DNA from: Acidovorax radicis
GTDB lineage: Bacteria > Pseudomonadota > Gammaproteobacteria > Burkholderiales > Burkholderiaceae_C
DNA length: 64,000 nt
Direction of reading: 5' to 3'
Assembly: GCF_020510705.1 (NCBI RefSeq)
Contig: NZ_CP075184.1
Span: 868,001-932,000 of the forward strand
Numbering within the stretch: the stretch's first letter is position 1; each line of letters begins with the position of its first letter. Below the pieces are notes generated by a model. That model was given only the letters and a program-made list of their open reading frames with translations. It was not told the origin of the DNA and did no database searches. This document shows, piece by piece, positions 38,491 through 48,371 of this stretch. Position numbers and translations under genes: made by a program.

Positions 38491-38805
38491 AAAGGCCTTT
38501 GTGTGCGTTTAAAGCGTGGAAACATCAATTGCACGTTGATACAAAATATTTGAATGCTTTTTCGGGTAAATCTCGGGGTATTTACGGCACGCCCTGGTGC
38601 TCCGATCTGTTGCAGCACTGCAACGGATTTTCCATTTCGGGGTGATTGTGAGGGAATTCCTTTGCGCAACCGGGCCGGGTCTGGTGCAATAAGCGCAACT
38701 TCCCCACCAGGAGGTTGGCCCGGGAAACCGGCGGGACTGTGCAGGTGATTTTCACCATAGACCCCCCGTTCCGGCGCCCGATGTTTAACCTTGGAGTAAC
38801 TCGCA
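38491..38805. other. Divergent intergenic region coq7/porin with an operator-like palindrome
   Basis: This 315-base stretch has no gene. It is AT-rich near coq7 (ACAAAATATTTGAATGC) and GC-rich later. GTTGCAGCACTGCAAC at 38609-38624 is a 7-bp perfect inverted repeat around CA, a plausible regulator site. The porin ribosome site is weak (TTGGAG, 12 bases before ATG). I could not place promoters with confidence. Confidence 0.5.
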
Positions 38806-39849
38806 ATGAAAAAATCCCTGATTGCCTTGGCTGTGCTGGCTGCTGCTTCCGGCGCTGCAATGGCTCAATCATCCGTCACGCTGTTCGGTATCGTTGACGC
38901 TGGCGTTGGCCGCGTTTCTGGTGGCGGTAACTCCGTCACTGGCCTGACCAACAGCGGTATCGCTTCCAGCCGTCTGGGCTTCCGTGGCGTTGAAGACCTC
39001 GGTGGCGGCCTGAGCGCAGGTTTCTGGCTCGAAGGCGGCATGTCCAATGACACCGGCACCGGTGCTGGCGGCGGCGCTGCAGGTCCTGGCTTCGAATTCA
39101 AGCGTCGTTCCACGATCAGCCTGATGGGCAACTTCGGTGAAGTGCGTCTGGGTCGTGAACTGACCGTTGGTTATGTCAACTCCACCGCTGCTGACGTGTT
39201 CGGCGATAACGGTGTTGGCGCTTCGATCGGCAAGAACCACTTCGCTGGCGTGATCGAAACCCGTAAGGGCAACGGCATCAGCTACATCCTGCCTTCGAAC
39301 CTGGGCGGCATCTACGGTCAAGTGCAGTACGTGTTCGGCGAAACCGCATCGAACGCTGCCTATGACAAGACTGGCGACTACTTCGGCGCACGTGTTGGCT
39401 ACCGCAACGGTCCTCTGGACACCGCTATTGCCTTCGCTAAGGGCCGTGGCGCTACTGCCGCTCAAGACGCTGACCAATTCAACATTTTCGCCAGCTATGA
39501 CCTGGGTGTTGTAAAGCCTTTCATCGGCTTCAACCAAGAAAAGAACAAGGCTGACGTTCAAACCAAGTTCCAAAGCTACCTGTTGGGCCTGACGGCTCCC
39601 GTGGGCCCAGGTACCGTTCGTCTGTCTTACAACCACGTGGACCAGAAGAATAGCGACAACGACGCGAACAAGCTCGCCGTTGGTTATGTGTATGACCTGT
39701 CCAAGCGCACTGCTTTGTACGGCACCTACGCTCATGTCAACAACAAGGGTGCAGCTACTTTCGGCGCGACTCCTGGTGGCCTGACGTTCGTTACGCCTGC
39801 TGGCCAGAACGTCAACGGTTACGAGTTCGGCGTTCGCCACTCGTTCTAA
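38806..39849 (+). CDS. General diffusion porin (Gram-negative porin family, betaproteobacterial type)
   Basis: A trimeric 16-strand outer-membrane porin of 347 residues. The signal peptide is MKKSLIALAVLAAASGAAMA, followed by QSSVTLFGIVDAGVGRV, the usual N-terminus in Comamonadaceae and Burkholderiales. The L3-like region carries RRSTISLMGNFGEVRLGREL, and the last residue is Phe (GVRHSF), as needed for outer-membrane insertion. Codon use is strongly biased (few rare codons), pointing to high expression. A terminator follows. Confidence 0.96.
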   Translation: MKKSLIALAVLAAASGAAMAQSSVTLFGIVDAGVGRVSGGGNSVTGLTNSGIASSRLGFRGVEDLGGGLSAGFWLEGGMSNDTGTGAGGGAAGPGFEFKRRSTISLMGNFGEVRLGRELTVGYVNSTAADVFGDNGVGASIGKNHFAGVIETRKGNGISYILPSNLGGIYGQVQYVFGETASNAAYDKTGDYFGARVGYRNGPLDTAIAFAKGRGATAAQDADQFNIFASYDLGVVKPFIGFNQEKNKADVQTKFQSYLLGLTAPVGPGTVRLSYNHVDQKNSDNDANKLAVGYVYDLSKRTALYGTYAHVNNKGAATFGATPGGLTFVTPAGQNVNGYEFGVRHSF

Positions 39850-39884
39850 TGACACGCGGGCTTAGTGCCCGCTGCCATGAAAAC

Positions 39885-39923
39885 CAAAAAAAGCCATCCA
39901 GCGAAAGCTGGGTGGCTTTTTTC
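39885..39923 (+). terminator. Rho-independent terminator after the first porin
   Basis: AAGCCATCCAGC and GCTGGGTGGCTT pair (one wobble) around GAAA, with an A run before and TTTTTT after. Confidence 0.92.
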
Positions 39924-40534
39924 ATGGGCATACCCCTTCAACACGGTGCCTATAGGCTGGTGCCGCATTGCGCAGCGCATTGACGGCGGTGGTTTAAATG
40001 ACCTGCAGTGAAATTCAGCATGCCGGGGTCAATCCGTGAAGTGAATCCAGGCGCTGATGTTGCGAGTGGTTCTGTCAGTGATGCAAGGGTCCTTCTGTCT
40101 ATCCCTGGCTTGCGGTCGCGATGCTGGAAGAACCAGCGCACGGTTTTGCACAAGCGCGTGTTGGGGTGGTAGGGGCTGTTGGCACTATCTATGGCTGCGC
40201 AACGCATGCCGAAACAACGCCCGGTCTGCCTGCGCCGCGTGGACGGGTATGGCCGAGGGTTTGTTCACCTGGCGATGCCGCATGCAAATCAATCCAAATA
40301 TGCGTCAATGAACGCGGGCGAGGCTGCCCAATCCGCGTGCGGTCAGACTGGTAGGTGGCGGAATTTTTTTAAAAACCCCCGTTCATGGCCTTGTTTCGCT
40401 GCCTTCTAAAAAAATCGAACGACCGTTCTATTAGGGAAAGCCTGTGTAGGGAATGTGCAACAAGGCGTTCCATCTGAGGGTGCGATTACTACCATAGATA
40501 CGTGCTCCATCAACCATAGAAAGAGACGGGATTT
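39924..40534. other. Gene-free region between the two porins
   Basis: About 610 bases without a gene I can support. An 85-codon frame on the - strand (39950-40207) has no ribosome site and no recognisable family. The last 150 bases are AT-rich and hold the palindrome at 40417-40428. The rest may be a decayed gene or a long regulatory leader. Confidence 0.4.
40417..40428. promoter_or_regulatory. Operator-like palindrome upstream of the second porin
   Basis: GAACGACCGTTC is a perfect 5-bp inverted repeat around AC, set between A/T-rich tracts 107 bases before the porin start. Its form is common for TetR-type repressors; no regulator gene is adjacent. Confidence 0.4.
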
Positions 40535-41644
40535 ATGAACAAAGTTGCCGCCAAAAGACTCGTTGCCCTGGGAGCCATTGCTCTCGTTTCGGGTTCCGCA
40601 TTTGCACAAGCCGGTGCCAGCTCCGTGCAGCTGTACGGCATCGTGGATGTGGGCTATCGCCACATCAGCAATCCTGACCCGACACAGGCAGCAAGCCAGA
40701 TGATCGGTGGCGGCATGTCGCAAAGCCGTTGGGGTATCAACGTCAGCGAAGACCTGGGTGGTGGCACCAAGGCGCTGGTAAATCTGGAAAACCGATTCAC
40801 AACAGACACGGGTTCTGTCGCAGGCGGTTACCCCAATGGCTCTTACTTCCAGCAGTCTTGGGTGGGCCTGCAAGGCGGTTTTGGCCGCGTGACACTGGGT
40901 CGCCAGTACAACGTGCTGTTCGATCTGGTGACGTCCACCTATGCTTCGTACCCCTACTCGCCTTATATGGAGGCGTACAAGCCTGAAATTGGCTTCTCCC
41001 TGCTGGCGCGCGCCGACAACATGGTCAAGTACACGGCTGAAGTCGGCCCTATTCGTGGTGCGTTGCAGTACTCGTTTGACGAAAAGGCTGCCACCGGTGG
41101 CAAGACCATGGGCGGCTACGTCCGCTACGCTGCCGACGGGTTGGCCGCAGGCCTTGGTTATCAAGACTATGAATTCGCCTCGGGCAAGAAGATCAAGGCC
41201 TGGACGCTGGGTGGTTCTTACCGCACGGGCCCGATGTACTTCAACCTGGGTTATGGCGAGAACAAGGTAGACACCAACCTGTCGGCAGCGGATGCCGGGG
41301 TTCTTGGCGCAATGTGGGGTTCGGCTGCCAACGGTGGTTTCGGTGGCGGCGCCATGTTCCTGAATGCGAACAAGCGGTCCATCTACAAGATTGGCGCTGG
41401 CTATCAGGTTACGCCTCAGCTGAATCTGGGTGCGCATTTCTTCCATGCCAAGCAGAGCGGTGCCACCTCGGCGGTTGACGCCAGCGTCAACTTCCTGACC
41501 TTCGCTGCCGACTACGCGTTCTCCAAGCGCACGGACGCATACCTTGAACTGGACAACACCAAAATCAAGGGTGGCAACATCACATTCGCCAACGGTGCAA
41601 CCTCCCGCAATGGCGTCACGGTGGGCTTGCGCCACCGTTTCTAA
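40535..41644 (+). CDS. General diffusion porin, second copy
   Basis: A 369-residue porin of the same family as the first but clearly diverged (begins MNKVAAKRLVALGAIALVS, cleavage after SAFA, mature QAGASSVQLYGIVDVGYRHI in part). GLQGGFGRVTLGRQYN is the family motif near the constriction loop, and the C-terminus VGLRHRF ends in Phe. The ribosome site is AGAGACGGG, weak. It is followed by its own terminator, so the two porins are separately transcribed. Confidence 0.96.
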   Translation: MNKVAAKRLVALGAIALVSGSAFAQAGASSVQLYGIVDVGYRHISNPDPTQAASQMIGGGMSQSRWGINVSEDLGGGTKALVNLENRFTTDTGSVAGGYPNGSYFQQSWVGLQGGFGRVTLGRQYNVLFDLVTSTYASYPYSPYMEAYKPEIGFSLLARADNMVKYTAEVGPIRGALQYSFDEKAATGGKTMGGYVRYAADGLAAGLGYQDYEFASGKKIKAWTLGGSYRTGPMYFNLGYGENKVDTNLSAADAGVLGAMWGSAANGGFGGGAMFLNANKRSIYKIGAGYQVTPQLNLGAHFFHAKQSGATSAVDASVNFLTFAADYAFSKRTDAYLELDNTKIKGGNITFANGATSRNGVTVGLRHRF

Positions 41645-41704
41645 GAAATTGGTGGGGAAAAAAGTGCTGCTTTCGTAAAGCGAGCCGCACTGGTTTTCAA
41701 AGAG

Positions 41705-41741
41705 AAGGCCGGGTTGCTAGCAATAGCAACCCGGCCTTTTT
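41705..41741 (+). terminator. Rho-independent terminator after the second porin
   Basis: A perfect 14-bp stem, AAGGCCGGGTTGCT with its complement, six-base loop, then TTTTTCT. Confidence 0.93.
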
Positions 41742-42203
41742 CTTTCTCGATGTGCACCATCGTCTGGTGCGAACGGCTCCTTTTGCGACGGTGGTGTGGG
41801 ATTCTGAATCGCCGAAGTCAATGTGTGGAGTTGGCACGCGTTGTGCGTGTAGTTTGACAAGTGCTCTGCGCCAAGCGAGTGTTTGGACGTCTCGAGGATG
41901 CCAGCGGACCCTGGACTGATGGACATCTGTTGACGGCGCAGGTTTTATGAAGGGGTGGAAATGAAAGGGATTGAGATGACGGTGCATCCCTCGGTTCGCC
42001 GACCACATGCCACAAAGGATTCATTCAATGATGGCGACTTCTTGTCGTCGTTTCAGGGGCGCGTCAGTGGCTGTCGACACGTGTTGAAAAAGGAAAGCGA
42101 ACCTGATACCGCAAGTGATTTTTCGGCGGCGCCAGTCTCGAAAACCATCGGTATCGTTCGTCTCCTTCCCTGTTAGCATGTCCCGTTATTTCTCGCTTTA
42201 CTA
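41742..42203. other. Gene-free region before the dipeptide-type transporter operon
   Basis: About 460 bases with no supported gene. Open frames on either strand are short and composition is mixed. The promoter of the transporter operon should lie in the last 100 bases, but no clear -35/-10 pair is visible. The first permease also lacks a clear ribosome site. Confidence 0.4.
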
Positions 42204-43184
42204 ATGCTTGCTTTCATATTGCGCCGCCTGATTCAGGCTGTGATTGTTATGGTCACGGTGGCCTTTATTTCCTTCATGCTATTTCAGTATGTCGGAGACC
42301 CTGTGGTGTTTTTGTTGGGCCAGGATGCCTCGCCTGAGCAGATCCGCGAGTTGCGCGCGGCACTGGGTTTGGATAAGTCGTTCCTGGTGCAGTTCTGGCA
42401 TTTTCTGGTGAATGCCGCACAAGGCGAATTCGGCTTGAGCTTGCGCCAGGGCGCCAAGGTATCGCGCCTGATTGCCGAGCGGTTTCCGGCGACGCTTGAA
42501 CTGGCATTGGTCGCTGCCGTTTTGGCCCTGGTGGTGGGTGTCCCCATGGGGGTGTATGCAGCGCTCAAGCGCGGCACCTTCACCAGCCAGTTGATCATGA
42601 CGCTTTCGTTGCTGGGGGTGTCTTTGCCCACCTTCTTGATCGGTATTTTGCTGATTCTTGTGTTCGCGGTGACCTTGGGCTGGTTCCCCAGTTTTGGGCG
42701 CGGTGAGGTCATGCAGGTCGGGTGGTGGAGTACCGGTCTGCTCACCCTCAAGGGCTGGCACCACATCACACTGCCAGCCATCACGCTCGCGATTTTTCAG
42801 CTCACCCTCATCATGCGGTTGGTCCGCGCCGAGATGCTGGAAGTGCTGCGCACCGACTACATCAAATTCGCGCGCGCCCGGGGGCTGTCGGACCGGGCCA
42901 TTCACTTCGGCCACGCGCTCAAGAACACACTGGTGCCTGTGCTCACCATCACGGGATTGCAGCTCGGCGGGCTGATTGCGTTCGCCATCATCACCGAGAC
43001 CGTGTTCCAGTGGCCCGGCATGGGCCTGTTGTTCATTCAGGCTGTCACGTTTGCGGACATCCCCGTGATGGCCGCATACCTGTGTCTGATTGCCTTGATT
43101 TTTGTCGTCATCAATCTGGTGGTCGATCTGCTGTACTTTGCCGTGGATCCCCGCCTGCGCGTTGGAAAAACTGGAGGCCATTAA
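42204..43184 (+). CDS. ABC transporter permease, DppB/OppB type
   Basis: An inner-membrane permease of 326 residues, with an N-terminal membrane helix (MLAFILRRLIQAVIVMVTVAF) and five further helices. The cytoplasmic EAA loop YIKFARARGLSDRAIHFGHALKN contacts the ATPase. It belongs to the dipeptide/oligopeptide/nickel class and forms a heterodimer with the DppC-type protein at 46362. The stop overlaps the start of the amidohydrolase gene (TAATG), so the two are co-expressed. Confidence 0.94.
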   Translation: MLAFILRRLIQAVIVMVTVAFISFMLFQYVGDPVVFLLGQDASPEQIRELRAALGLDKSFLVQFWHFLVNAAQGEFGLSLRQGAKVSRLIAERFPATLELALVAAVLALVVGVPMGVYAALKRGTFTSQLIMTLSLLGVSLPTFLIGILLILVFAVTLGWFPSFGRGEVMQVGWWSTGLLTLKGWHHITLPAITLAIFQLTLIMRLVRAEMLEVLRTDYIKFARARGLSDRAIHFGHALKNTLVPVLTITGLQLGGLIAFAIITETVFQWPGMGLLFIQAVTFADIPVMAAYLCLIALIFVVINLVVDLLYFAVDPRLRVGKTGGH

Positions 43185-44401
43185 TGCAAGGACCTCGCTT
43201 GAAAGCGGGCGGCCGGGCGTTCGCACATATCGCCCAATACCACCCTGAGCTGACTGCTTTGCGGCGTGACCTGCACGCCCACCCTGAACTCGGCTTCGAA
43301 GAGATCTACACCGGCAAACGTGTGGCTGAGGCGCTCAAGCTGTGTGGTGTAGACGAGGTGCATGAGGGCATCGGTCGCACTGGCGTTGTGGGCGTGATTC
43401 GTGGTCGCAGCACATCCAGTGCAAGCATGATTGGGCTGCGCGCCGACATGGATGCATTGCCTCTCGCAGAGCACAACGACTTTTCGTGGAAGTCGAGCAA
43501 GCCCGGCCTCATGCATGGTTGTGGCCATGATGGCCACACGGCCATGCTTGTGGGCGCGGCAAGGTATCTGGCCGAAACGCGGAATTTTGACGGCACGGCC
43601 GTGCTCGTTTTTCAGCCTGGGGAAGAGGGCTTTGCCGGGGCGCGCGTGATGATGGAGGATGGCCTGTTCGACCGATTCCCGGTGCAGTCCATTTATGCCA
43701 TGCACAACTGGCCATCGATGAAGCCCGGCACCGTGGGGATCAACTCGGGCCCCATGATGGCGGCTGCTGACCGCTTCACCATCGAGATCACCGGCCGCGG
43801 CGGCCATGGCGCCCATGCCTATCAGACGGTGGACGTGGTGCTGGTGGCTGCACACATCATCACGGCGGCTCAGAGCATTGTGTCGCGCAATGTGCGACCC
43901 ATCGACAGCGCCGTGGTCAGCTTGTGTGCGGTGCAGGCCGGCGATCTGGGGGCATTCAGCGTGTTGCCGGGTTCGGCCACCCTGGTGGGCACCGTGCGCA
44001 CCTTCGATCCGCTGGTGCAGGAGATGGTGGAAAAACGCCTCAAGGAGCTGTGCAACGCGATTGCCTTGGGCTTTGGCGCAACGGCCACCGTGCACTATGA
44101 GCGCATTTACCCCGCCACCATCAACAGTGAGAGCGAGGCCATCTTTGCAGGCGATGTAGCGGAATCCTTGCTGGGGGCTGATCACGTGGTGCGAGACCTG
44201 GAGCCCAGCATGGGCGCTGAGGATTTCTCGTTCATGCTGCAGAACAAGCCGGGCGCCTACCTGCGCATCGGGCAGGGAACGGGGTCGAGTGGGAGCGCGC
44301 TGCACAACAGCCGCTACGACTTCAACGACGACATTCTGCCGCTCGGTGCCGCATTGCACGCGGGCCTCGTCGAGCAAGCCATGCCCTTGCCCACCCCTTG
44401 A
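43184..44401 (+). CDS. M20 family amidohydrolase (hippurate hydrolase/N-acyl-amino-acid hydrolase type)
   Basis: A cytoplasmic metallopeptidase of the M20D group, 405 residues. It has LHAHPELGFEE, RADMDALPL, MHGCGHDGHTAMLVGAA (metal-binding Cys/His) and QPGEEGFAGARVM, the latter holding the catalytic Glu pair. The dimerisation domain starts near FTIEITGRGGHGAHAY. It sits inside a dipeptide-type ABC operon, overlapping the permease stop, which suggests it deacylates an imported N-acyl amino acid or peptide. The exact substrate cannot be read from sequence. Confidence 0.92.
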   Translation: MQGPRLKAGGRAFAHIAQYHPELTALRRDLHAHPELGFEEIYTGKRVAEALKLCGVDEVHEGIGRTGVVGVIRGRSTSSASMIGLRADMDALPLAEHNDFSWKSSKPGLMHGCGHDGHTAMLVGAARYLAETRNFDGTAVLVFQPGEEGFAGARVMMEDGLFDRFPVQSIYAMHNWPSMKPGTVGINSGPMMAAADRFTIEITGRGGHGAHAYQTVDVVLVAAHIITAAQSIVSRNVRPIDSAVVSLCAVQAGDLGAFSVLPGSATLVGTVRTFDPLVQEMVEKRLKELCNAIALGFGATATVHYERIYPATINSESEAIFAGDVAESLLGADHVVRDLEPSMGAEDFSFMLQNKPGAYLRIGQGTGSSGSALHNSRYDFNDDILPLGAALHAGLVEQAMPLPTP

Positions 44402-44539
44402 ACCCCGTTGGCACGCTGCATCAATCCCCGCGGTTGTCCCTTCTCTTGTCCCTCTTCTCTTCCCCGCCGCTCCACTGATTCACCGCGCCACAGGCCCCTC
44501 TGCGCTTTCACCCTTTCGTCCCACTACCAGGAGATTTCC

Positions 44540-46126
44540 ATGACATTTCAGAAAAAGATCGCCGTGACCGCTTTGTTTGCGGCGCTGATGTCGGCGAGTT
44601 TGGTTGGCAATGCGCAGACAGTGCGCATCGCCAACCAAGGCGATGCGCTCTCGATGGATCCTCACTCGCTCAACGAGTCGCTCCAGCTCAGCGTGACGAG
44701 CAACGTGTACGAGCCTCTGGTGGGCCGCAACAAGGACCTGAGTCTGGCCCCGGCCCTGGCCACCAGCTGGAAGCAGACAGCGCCCACGGTGTGGCGCTTC
44801 GAGCTGCGCAAGGGCGTGCAGTTTCACGATGGCACGCCCTTCACCGCCGACGATGTGGTGTTCAGCTTTGGCCGCATGAAGGGCGATGGCTCGGACATGA
44901 AGGCCACCAACAGCGATATCAAGCTGGTGCGCAAGATCGACGACCACACGGTCGAGATTGAAACCGTGGCACCGCAGCCCATCTTGCCGGATGTGATCAC
45001 CCAGTCTTACATGATGAGCAAGAAGTGGTGTGAAGCCAATCAGGCTGTCACCCCCGTGGACCGCCGCAAGGGCATTGAGAACGCGGCATCGTTCCGCGCC
45101 AACGGCACGGGCCCTTACCGCCTGCGTGAGCGCCAGCCCAACGTGCGCTCTGTATTCGTGCGCAACGGCACTTACTGGGACAAGATCGAAGGCAACGCCG
45201 CTGAAGTCATCTTCACCCCCATCGGTAACGATGCCACCCGCGTAGCCGCCCTGTTGTCGGGTGAAGTCGATGTGATGGAACCAGTGCCCGTGCAAGACAT
45301 CGAGCGCATCAACAACAGCGCCACGGCACGCGCCATCACCGGCCCTGAGCTGCGCACGATCTTCCTGGGCATGGACCAAAAGCGCGACGAGTTGCTGTAC
45401 TCCAACGTCAAGGGCAAGAACCCCTTCAAGGACAAGCGTGTGCGCCAGGCCTTCTACCAGGCCATCGACATCGACGGCATCAAGAAGACCGTGATGCGTG
45501 GTGCCTCCAACCCGTCGGCACTGATGGTCGGCCCGGGCATCAACGGCTTTCAACCTGATGCCAAGCGTCTGCCCTACGACGTCGAGGCCGCCAAGAAGCT
45601 CATGATCGAGGCGGGTTACCCCAACGGCTTTGAGGTCAGCATGAACTGCCCCAACGACCGCTACGTGAACGATGGACGCATCTGCCAGACCGTGGCGGCC
45701 AATTTGTCAAAAATCAACGTCAAGATCAACTTGCAGGCAGAAACCAAGGGCACGTATTTCCCCAAGGTGCTGCGCCGGGACACCAGCTTTTACATGCTGG
45801 GCTGGACGCCGACCACCTATGACGCACACAACGCAATCAATGCGTTGATGATCTGCCCCGACGACAAGACCGGTGCGGGCCAGTTCAACCTGGGCGCCTA
45901 CTGCAATCCCAAGGTCGATGAGCTGGCCAAGAAGATACTGATCGAGAACGACAAGACGAAGCGCAACGCCATGATCAAGGAAGCCTTTGCCCTGCACAGC
46001 GCCGACATTGGCCACCTGCCGTTGCACCAGCAGGCGCTGGCCTGGGGTGTGAGCAAGAAGGTCAAGCTGGTGCAGCTGGCCGACAACTTCATGCCTTTCA
46101 AGTGGATCAGCATTGCCCCCAAGTAA
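44540..46126 (+). CDS. ABC transporter substrate-binding protein, family 5 (dipeptide/oligopeptide type)
   Basis: A periplasmic binding protein of 528 residues with signal peptide MTFQKKIAVTALFAALMSASLVGNA and cleavage near AQ. SLAPALATSWKQTAPTVWRFELRKGVQFHDGTPF (in part) is the family 5 signature. AGGAG lies eight bases before the ATG. No N-terminal lipobox cysteine is present, so it is soluble. It is the most expressed component by codon bias and defines the specificity of the system encoded at 42204-49441. Confidence 0.94.
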   Translation: MTFQKKIAVTALFAALMSASLVGNAQTVRIANQGDALSMDPHSLNESLQLSVTSNVYEPLVGRNKDLSLAPALATSWKQTAPTVWRFELRKGVQFHDGTPFTADDVVFSFGRMKGDGSDMKATNSDIKLVRKIDDHTVEIETVAPQPILPDVITQSYMMSKKWCEANQAVTPVDRRKGIENAASFRANGTGPYRLRERQPNVRSVFVRNGTYWDKIEGNAAEVIFTPIGNDATRVAALLSGEVDVMEPVPVQDIERINNSATARAITGPELRTIFLGMDQKRDELLYSNVKGKNPFKDKRVRQAFYQAIDIDGIKKTVMRGASNPSALMVGPGINGFQPDAKRLPYDVEAAKKLMIEAGYPNGFEVSMNCPNDRYVNDGRICQTVAANLSKINVKINLQAETKGTYFPKVLRRDTSFYMLGWTPTTYDAHNAINALMICPDDKTGAGQFNLGAYCNPKVDELAKKILIENDKTKRNAMIKEAFALHSADIGHLPLHQQALAWGVSKKVKLVQLADNFMPFKWISIAPK

Positions 46127-46286
46127 GAGGCACGCCGCAGTGAACCTGACGCACTGCACTTAGCGCACCGCAACGCAACGCAACGAAGACAACACTATCG
46201 GCTCTGCATAGCCAGCAACAACACACGGTGGTCACGAGCCCTGTGTGTTGTTGCCTGTTCACCGGTTTCCCCTCCATGAAAAACGA

Positions 46287-46350
46287 CCCCCACGCTCCCT
46301 CGCTTCGCGTAGTTCGATGCCCCCCGTTGGGGCGGCTTCTTCACCTTGGA
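46287..46350 (-). repeat. Dispersed repeat family B, copy 3 (intergenic)
   Basis: In the 235-base gap before the DppC-type gene, the reverse strand reads CCGCCCCAACGGGGGGCATC, then a variable stretch, then GAGGGAGCGTGGGGG. The order of landmarks matches the copies in murD and gspE, but it is more diverged. Confidence 0.6.
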
Positions 46351-46361
46351 GCGGTCCAGCG

Positions 46362-47273
46362 ATGAAAAACACCCTTGCCCGCTGGTTCGACAGCGATGTG
46401 GGCTACAGCTTTCGGACGTCGCCCGTGGCGATGCTCGCGGCGGTCATCGCGCTGGTCTGCGTGTTCTGCTCGCTGTTCGCCGGTTGGGTGGCACCGCACA
46501 ACCCGTTTGACCTGAGCACGCTGGAGCTCAGCGATGCGCGGCTGCCGCCAGCCTGGAGCGAAATGGGATCGCTGAAGTACCCGCTGGGCACCGATGACCA
46601 GGGCCGCGACATCCTGTCGGCATTGATCTACGGCGCCCGCATTTCTCTGGTGGTGGGCATCGCCTCGGTGGCGCTGTCGGTGGTGGTGGGTGTTGCGTTC
46701 GGGCTGCTCGCCGGGTTTCGCGGGGGCTGGGTGGATGCGGTGCTGATGCGTCTGTGTGACGTGATGCTGTCCTTTCCCGCCATTTTGGTGGCCTTGCTGA
46801 TTGCCGGTGTGGGCCGCGCGCTGTTTCCCAACGCCCACGAATCGCTGGCATTTGGTGTGCTCATCATTTCGATATCACTCACCGGCTGGGTGCAATACGC
46901 CCGCACCGTGCGTGGCTCCACGCTGGTCGAGCGCAACAAGGAATATGTGCAGGCTGCGCGGGTGACGGGGGTTTCGCCACTGCGCATCATGCGCAAACAT
47001 GTGCTGCCCAACGTCATGGGGCCGGTGATGGTGCTGGCCACCATCCAGGTGGCCACGGCCATCATTACCGAGGCCACGCTGTCGTTCCTGGGTGTGGGCG
47101 CACCGCCTACATCGCCTTCGCTGGGTACCTTGATTCGGGTGGGCAACGACTACCTGTTTTCTGGCGAATGGTGGATCACCGTGTTCCCGGGCGCGATGCT
47201 GGTGCTGATTGCCCTGTCGGTGAACCTGTTGGGGGACTGGCTGCGTGACGCGTTGAATCCAAGGCTTCGATGA
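46362..47273 (+). CDS. ABC transporter permease, DppC/OppC type
   Basis: The second permease subunit, 303 residues: a cytoplasmic N-terminal segment, the OppC_N-type helix near residues 25-45, and the permease domain with EAA loop EYVQAARVTGVSPLRIMRKH. LGTDDQGRDILSALIYGARISL is the DppC-type marker preceding the core. The start ATG (MKNTLARWFDSD) is chosen because upstream sequence is repeat-derived. It should pair with the permease at 42204. Confidence 0.94.
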   Translation: MKNTLARWFDSDVGYSFRTSPVAMLAAVIALVCVFCSLFAGWVAPHNPFDLSTLELSDARLPPAWSEMGSLKYPLGTDDQGRDILSALIYGARISLVVGIASVALSVVVGVAFGLLAGFRGGWVDAVLMRLCDVMLSFPAILVALLIAGVGRALFPNAHESLAFGVLIISISLTGWVQYARTVRGSTLVERNKEYVQAARVTGVSPLRIMRKHVLPNVMGPVMVLATIQVATAIITEATLSFLGVGAPPTSPSLGTLIRVGNDYLFSGEWWITVFPGAMLVLIALSVNLLGDWLRDALNPRLR

Positions 47274-47289
47274 CCTCCCTGAGTCGCTT

Positions 47290-47349
47290 CGCGCCTTCCC
47301 TCCAAGGGGAACACCGCCAGCGGCCTGGCAAAGCCAGTTCCGCAGTGGT
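47290..47349 (+). repeat. Dispersed repeat family C, copy 2 (intergenic)
   Basis: GC-rich segment with CGCGCCTTCCCTCCAAGGGG and GCCTGGCAAAGCC, filling the gap between the permease and ATPase genes. It is homologous to the gspK leader segment at 31028-31083. Confidence 0.7.
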
Positions 47350-47387
47350 CGCGGGCGACGACCGTGCTTGTGCAATGGATCACTGAT

Positions 47388-48371
47388 ATGTCATTACTCG
47401 AAGTCAAAAATCTTGTTGTTGAATTCCCCAGCCGCCGTGGCACCCTGCGCGCGCTGGACGACATCTCCTTTTCTATCGCCCCCGGCGAGATCCTGGGCGT
47501 GGTGGGAGAGTCCGGCGCGGGCAAATCGCTCACCGGTGCGGCCATCATCGGCCTGCTGGAGCCACCGGGCCGCGTGGCCTCGGGGGAGATCGTTCTGGAA
47601 GGGCAGCGCATCGACAACCTCAGCAACGAGGATATGCGCCACATCCGTGGGCGCCGCATCGGTGCCATTTTTCAAGACCCGCTGACCTCGCTGAACCCGC
47701 TCTACACCGTGGGGCGCCAGCTCACCGAAACCATCCTGGCCCATCTGCCCGTCACGCCTGCGCAAGCGCGCCAGCGGGCCATCGCGCTGCTGCAGGATAC
47801 CGGCATCCCCGCCGCGGCCGAGCGTGTGGACCACTTCCCGCACCAGTTCTCGGGCGGCATGCGCCAACGGGTGGTGATTGCGCTGGCCCTGGCGGCAGAG
47901 CCCAAGCTCATCGTGGCCGACGAGCCCACCACGGCGCTGGATGTGTCCATCCAGGCGCAGATCATCCAGCTGCTGAAAAACATCTGCAAATCGCGGGGAG
48001 CCGCGGTGATGCTCATCACCCACGACATGGGCGTCATCGCCGAGACCTGCGACCGCGTCGCGGTGTTGTATGCGGGCCGCGTGGCCGAAATCGGCCCGGT
48101 GCACGACGTGATCAACCAGCCATCGCACCCTTACACCGCAGGGCTCATGGCCTCCATCCCCGACATGGAGCAAGACCGCGAGCGGCTCAACCAGATCGAC
48201 GGCGCCATGCCCCGCCTGAACGCCATCCCCCGCGGCTGCGCCTACAACCCGCGCTGCCCCCAAACCTTTGACCGCTGCATGACCGAACGCCCCGATCTGA
48301 TGGACGCAGGCGCCACACGCGCCGCCTGCTGGCTGCACGCGGGCGCTACCCCTGCGAGGGCCGCTGCATGA
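47388..48371 (+). CDS. ABC transporter ATPase, DppD/OppD type
   Basis: One of two ATPases for the dipeptide-type system, 327 residues. Walker A is [11 protein letters not shown], signature [12 protein letters not shown], Walker [13 protein letters not shown]. The C-terminal oligopeptide extension carries [14 protein letters not shown], the cysteine-rich OppD tail that in related proteins binds an iron-sulfur cluster. The start is MSLLEVKNL, with no strong ribosome site. The stop overlaps the next ATPase (ATGA). Confidence 0.94.
   Translation: MSLLEVKNLVVEFPSRRGTLRALDDISFSIAPGEILGVVGESGAGKSLTGAAIIGLLEPPGRVASGEIVLEGQRIDNLSNEDMRHIRGRRIGAIFQDPLTSLNPLYTVGRQLTETILAHLPVTPAQARQRAIALLQDTGIPAAAERVDHFPHQFSGGMRQRVVIALALAAEPKLIVADEPTTALDVSIQAQIIQLLKNICKSRGAAVMLITHDMGVIAETCDRVAVLYAGRVAEIGPVHDVINQPSHPYTAGLMASIPDMEQDRERLNQIDGAMPRLNAIPRGCAYNPRCPQTFDRCMTERPDLMDAGATRAACWLHAGATPARAAA

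Noticed and set aside
39950..40207. 85-codon frame on the - strand between the porins
   Set aside because: No ribosome site, no recognisable family, and no partner gene. It might be a gene remnant but I cannot support it.
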